In this document: positions 60,672 through 64,000 of the stretch, piece after piece
How positions within the stretch are numbered: the first letter of the stretch is position 1
Layout: every line of letters starts with the position of its first letter
DNA from: Pomacea canaliculata
Taxonomy: Eukaryota; Mollusca; Gastropoda; Architaenioglossa; Ampullariidae
NCBI RefSeq assembly: GCF_003073045.1
Contig: NC_037595.1
Span: 13,446,074-13,510,073 of the forward strand
Direction: 5' to 3'
DNA: 64,000 nucleotides
Translations under genes and position numbers: made by a program
The notes under the pieces: model-generated
The model's database searches: none
Seen by the model: only the letters and a program-made list of their open reading frames with translations
What the model was told of the DNA's origin: nothing

Positions 60672-61554
60672 TATTCTTGGGCATCCTTGCGGTGCAGGTG
60701 AACTTTTATATATTCCCTTAATCCAGTTTTTCTATTCTTCTGTCTGAACGAGTTTTGGGTTTTTTTTTGTTTTTTTTTAATCGTGACTTTTTCGCCCCGA
60801 AAATGTCCAGTTGACTTGTTCTCTGTGCTGGATAGCGGCCATTCCCATCTAAAATGCCCAACACTTCATCTTAATGTCTACAAATGCGTTGTCCGTGTGG
60901 CTGCTGCTGTTGACATTAGACAAATGTTGGTTCTTATCTGTCACTGTTCTGCGGGAACTTTCAAGGCTTGGCACTGACATTTCGATTAGACGCCGTTAGA
61001 CTGCTTCGTCTTCTTTTTCCTTTAAAACGACAATCGTGTCTTTAGAATCCCTTCAGGGTCGTCTCCCTTAGACTCGGTCGCAGGCGTAGGAAGGATGTCT
61101 CACGTTTGTTTGACATCTTGTGCTCTGTCTCACTACTGAATTATCATTATTCACAACCACAGTTCTAGAGAAACAAGACCGAAGAAAGATGAAGGAGAAA
61201 TAAAAGACCCGAGAAATCAAATCGTGGTGAGAACATACACAAATTAATTACTAATACTGTATTTTTCTTAAATAGATGTACAGTAATTGTAAAATATCTT
61301 TTAAACACGTGCAATGTGGTAGCTGCTATGATGTTATTGGACATGCAGAGTTTTGTGTCAGTTTATTTTGTGTTTTTTTTTTTTACTTTGAGCGCGTGCA
61401 GGTGTGTGCGAGCGGCACCTGCCCCCTCCGTGTATGTGGATGCATGATAGTCATTCCCTCAACAGCCTGTAGATATATATAATTATATATATCACACGCA
61501 TGCCCTCCGTCCATATCTAAGATACCTAAGGCAGCATCATCGCTTAATTAGTTG

Positions 61555-61645
61555 TGGAGGCGGGTCCACACACCTGGGCCATAAAGCTCGACTATCACCA
61601 GGCTCTTGCCCCGTGCACGGGATGGCCTGGGGTTCGATGCCCATG
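61555..61645 (+). mobile_element. possible tRNA-derived SINE fragment
   Basis: A B-box-like GGGGTTCGATGCCC at about 61631-61644 follows GC-rich sequence that could be a decayed tRNA head. No A-box is convincing. Confidence 0.25.
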
Positions 61646-61831
61646 GCCGTGTGTACTCCTCTCACGCCAAACTTTCATGTCAGTCCGGGAAGCTATTTCT
61701 GTCCTTTGTTCCGTGCTTCTCCAAAGCATCTGCAAAGTCTGAGTTTGCTACACATAAACAAGCTTCGCACAGTATTCATACAATATCATGCACCCAGTTT
61801 CTGTCACAATGATTAAACCTAATTGCTGCTT

Positions 61832-61879
61832 TCTCCTCCTCCACCTCCTCCTCCTCCTCCTACTCCTACTCCTCCTCCT
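61832..61879. repeat. (CTC)n trinucleotide repeat
   Basis: CTC units with CAC and CTA interruptions. Confidence 0.93.
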
Positions 61880-63882
61880 AATCATCACTATCATCTAAGA
61901 AACATGGCAAAATTTTGACTTCGTTAGCTCTTATTTTTTATTCTTCATCTTTCCCCCTCTCCCCTATTGACAAAAACACGTCAGTGAACGAACGAACAAA
62001 AGAGAAACTGCACCAACTACAGTTACTTGAACATTATGCACTTCCTTCATTGTGTCTTTATTCTTCGAAACGATTTTAGAGAAATTTGAATGTACCTCTT
62101 GTTTTTCCCGACACATCCATTTACCGAGCGAACGCCGAGTGTTTATGCGTGGTGCAAGGTCTCAACCCAAAACACAAATAACCCTCCTCCTGGAAGGTGA
62201 GGACGAAAACAGGCGGGCGCATAAACCATCCCGCAAGTAAAGTGCACTTAACAACGGCCTGCAGCCTGCACGTGCAAACAGAAACATCATAAAGATCTGG
62301 TTGGATAGTTATTCCCATTCTATTTTCTTGTTTCAGACACAGTTTCCATCGCCTTACAGGTGTCAGGCTTACTAATTAGGTGTTGCAGGTCATCATCAAA
62401 TGATTACTATAACTTCATCACGTTTTCCTTTCGACTATAAATTTTTTTTTTCACCCGCTTCTGGTCCTGCTCATTTGTTGAAGTTTCTGGCAAGATGTTT
62501 ATTGTCCAAAATGTTTTGAAGCTTTTAGCTTCAGGGTTTTAATGGTTCCTGAAAGCTGTACCGTTTTGCTACAAGCAGTTAAAAACAAGATTTTAATGAA
62601 ACCTCGGACTGAGGGCTTCTTTCAGTACTGTCTACACGTTATCATTGAGGGGCAGCAACAAGATGAAAGATTTCTTCTTAGCCCTGTCTTTTTTTCCCCT
62701 CCATTTATCTACCCCCTTTTCTCTCTTTCCTCTCATCTGCTCGCTTGGCCTTGCCCTATCCCTAACCCTGTGTCCTTATTTGATGTTTCCGAAAGCACTT
62801 AAATTCAACAACCATACTGCAACATCAAGTACAACATCCCTTTTGGTTACAACAAAGATCTCATCTCACGAGCAGAATGGTTGTCAAAGTCTTAGAGTGT
62901 GGCACAACACTGGCGACACTAACAACACCGCTTTATGGATGTTTGACCTCTTCACGCGCGTGGCGGACATTCTGTAAATGTGAATAACATGTCACAAATT
63001 TGGTTTGAAACAACAGGGGAATAAATCTACCTTTTCAGCCTTATCTCTCGATAAACAAGCTAGTAAAAAAGTGAAGTTCAATAGGATGTTTTGCAATATC
63101 GTTATGGAATCGGGAGAATGATCAGCGGGAGGGCTTGTAACGTGAGTTTTCGATGTTCTTGTTTTCAGTGGACACCCAGTAATGAGGATTTTGTTGGTAG
63201 TCTGGATGTAGATGAGTTTTTTTTTAGAAAGTTTTCGTCCACGTGACCCAGGATGAGACCAGCGTACCTGAGATTCGATTGCTTGAAAGCTGAAATGAAA
63301 TAAGTTGTAGCCTGCTAGCAAGTCTATTTATTTCCCTTTTCTTCTTTTCTTTATTGCGACATGAGATAAAACAGGAGCAAACAAAAAACAGAAATGAAGT
63401 TATCTTCTCCCACACATGCATGCGCGTACACACAGAGATGGAGACACGGAATGAGAGAAAGTGGGAAACAGAAGGCTGTATCTGTGTGCTTTTATCTTGG
63501 TTAAAGGCTGAATTCAATTGCAGCTTCTTAATGGAGAGGTACAGTTCGAGGAGAGAAGAGACCATCTGAGACAACAACAACAGTATCGAGCATCTTCGAC
63601 GACGCCATAATGAAAGTGAAGGGCTGACTGGATTGTAACCAGATGCGCTGCTTCAAGCACATCACATTTTTCTCAAACATCTGCCCAGATGATGCAAAAA
63701 AACTTCTTGGCCTAATGGGCGGTGAAGATGATGAGTTCACAGATCAATGTAGTCCTGTGGCCATGTAGCCAAGGTGGCCAGAGGGAGTGTAGCGATGTGG
63801 TTAACGGATTATAGGGAAACATAATTCAATCAGCCGCTTCCTCACGTCTGTTTGTTTTCACCTAGCCGACATTTTCTCAGGC

Positions 63883-63907
63883 TTTTTTTTTTTTTTTTTT
63901 TTTTTTT
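63883..63907. repeat. poly-T run
   Basis: 25 consecutive T. It could be the tail of a minus-strand retroposed copy, but no body was recognised next to it. Confidence 0.95.
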
Positions 63908-64000
63908 GGAAAAGAATGTACATACGACAATACTACCTTCTGGTTCTCCGGTAGTCAATGATGATGGTCATCTTGACCGTCGATCACACGATTGTTTACA

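Larger units (their letters stand above)
59400..64000. other. intergenic, no gene recognised
   Basis: AT-rich DNA with two SINE-like pieces, a duplicated 17-bp motif, a CTC array and a poly-T run. The short open frames have no recognisable domains. Confidence 0.55.

Noticed and set aside
61555-61645. A functional tRNA gene
   Set aside because: There is a B-box-like GGTTCGATGCC but no convincing A-box or cloverleaf; a SINE relic is more likely.

Overview
The window looks like animal nuclear DNA, most likely from a mollusc and probably a gastropod. It has four intron-rich plus-strand genes with GT/AG boundaries, AT-rich non-coding sequence, many CA/TG, GTT and CTGT microsatellites, tRNA-derived SINE pieces, a decayed non-LTR retrotransposon and a short hAT-type element. 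The big-defensin-like gene fits a lophotrochozoan source, since that family is mainly molluscan. The taxonomic call is inference. No virus-like element was recognised.

Layout. 1-8.8 kb: no gene; a complete 338-bp hAT-type non-autonomous element with an 8-bp target duplication. 9.04-28.29 kb: a 16-exon receptor protein tyrosine phosphatase (635 aa) with a signal peptide split by a 7-kb intron, a Thr/Ser-rich mucin-like ectodomain on three phase-1/phase-1 exons, one membrane segment and one catalytic domain with an intact HCX5R signature. 28.6-37.9 kb: intergenic, with a CpG-rich patch, a minisatellite open on the minus strand and a candidate minus-strand terminal exon. 37.92-46.54 kb: a 6-exon opsin (382 aa) with the retinal-binding lysine but FRF in place of the DRY motif. 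46.6-51.8 kb: intergenic, with a LINE remnant and a 50-bp tandem repeat. 51.82-53.08 kb: a 3-exon, 160-aa secreted protein that I read as a divergent big defensin with an acidic tail. 54.79-59.31 kb: an 8-exon neutral sphingomyelinase of the SMPD2 type (401 aa). 59.4-64 kb: no gene; SINE pieces and low-complexity DNA.

The four genes do not form an operon or an obvious pathway. The phosphatase, the opsin and the sphingomyelinase act in membrane signalling; the defensin-like protein is a secreted immune candidate. Every exon junction was joined by hand from reading frame and intron phase, and all phases agree through all four genes. The best candidate for something new is the big-defensin-like gene, followed by the mucin-stalk phosphatase with exons suited to cassette splicing.
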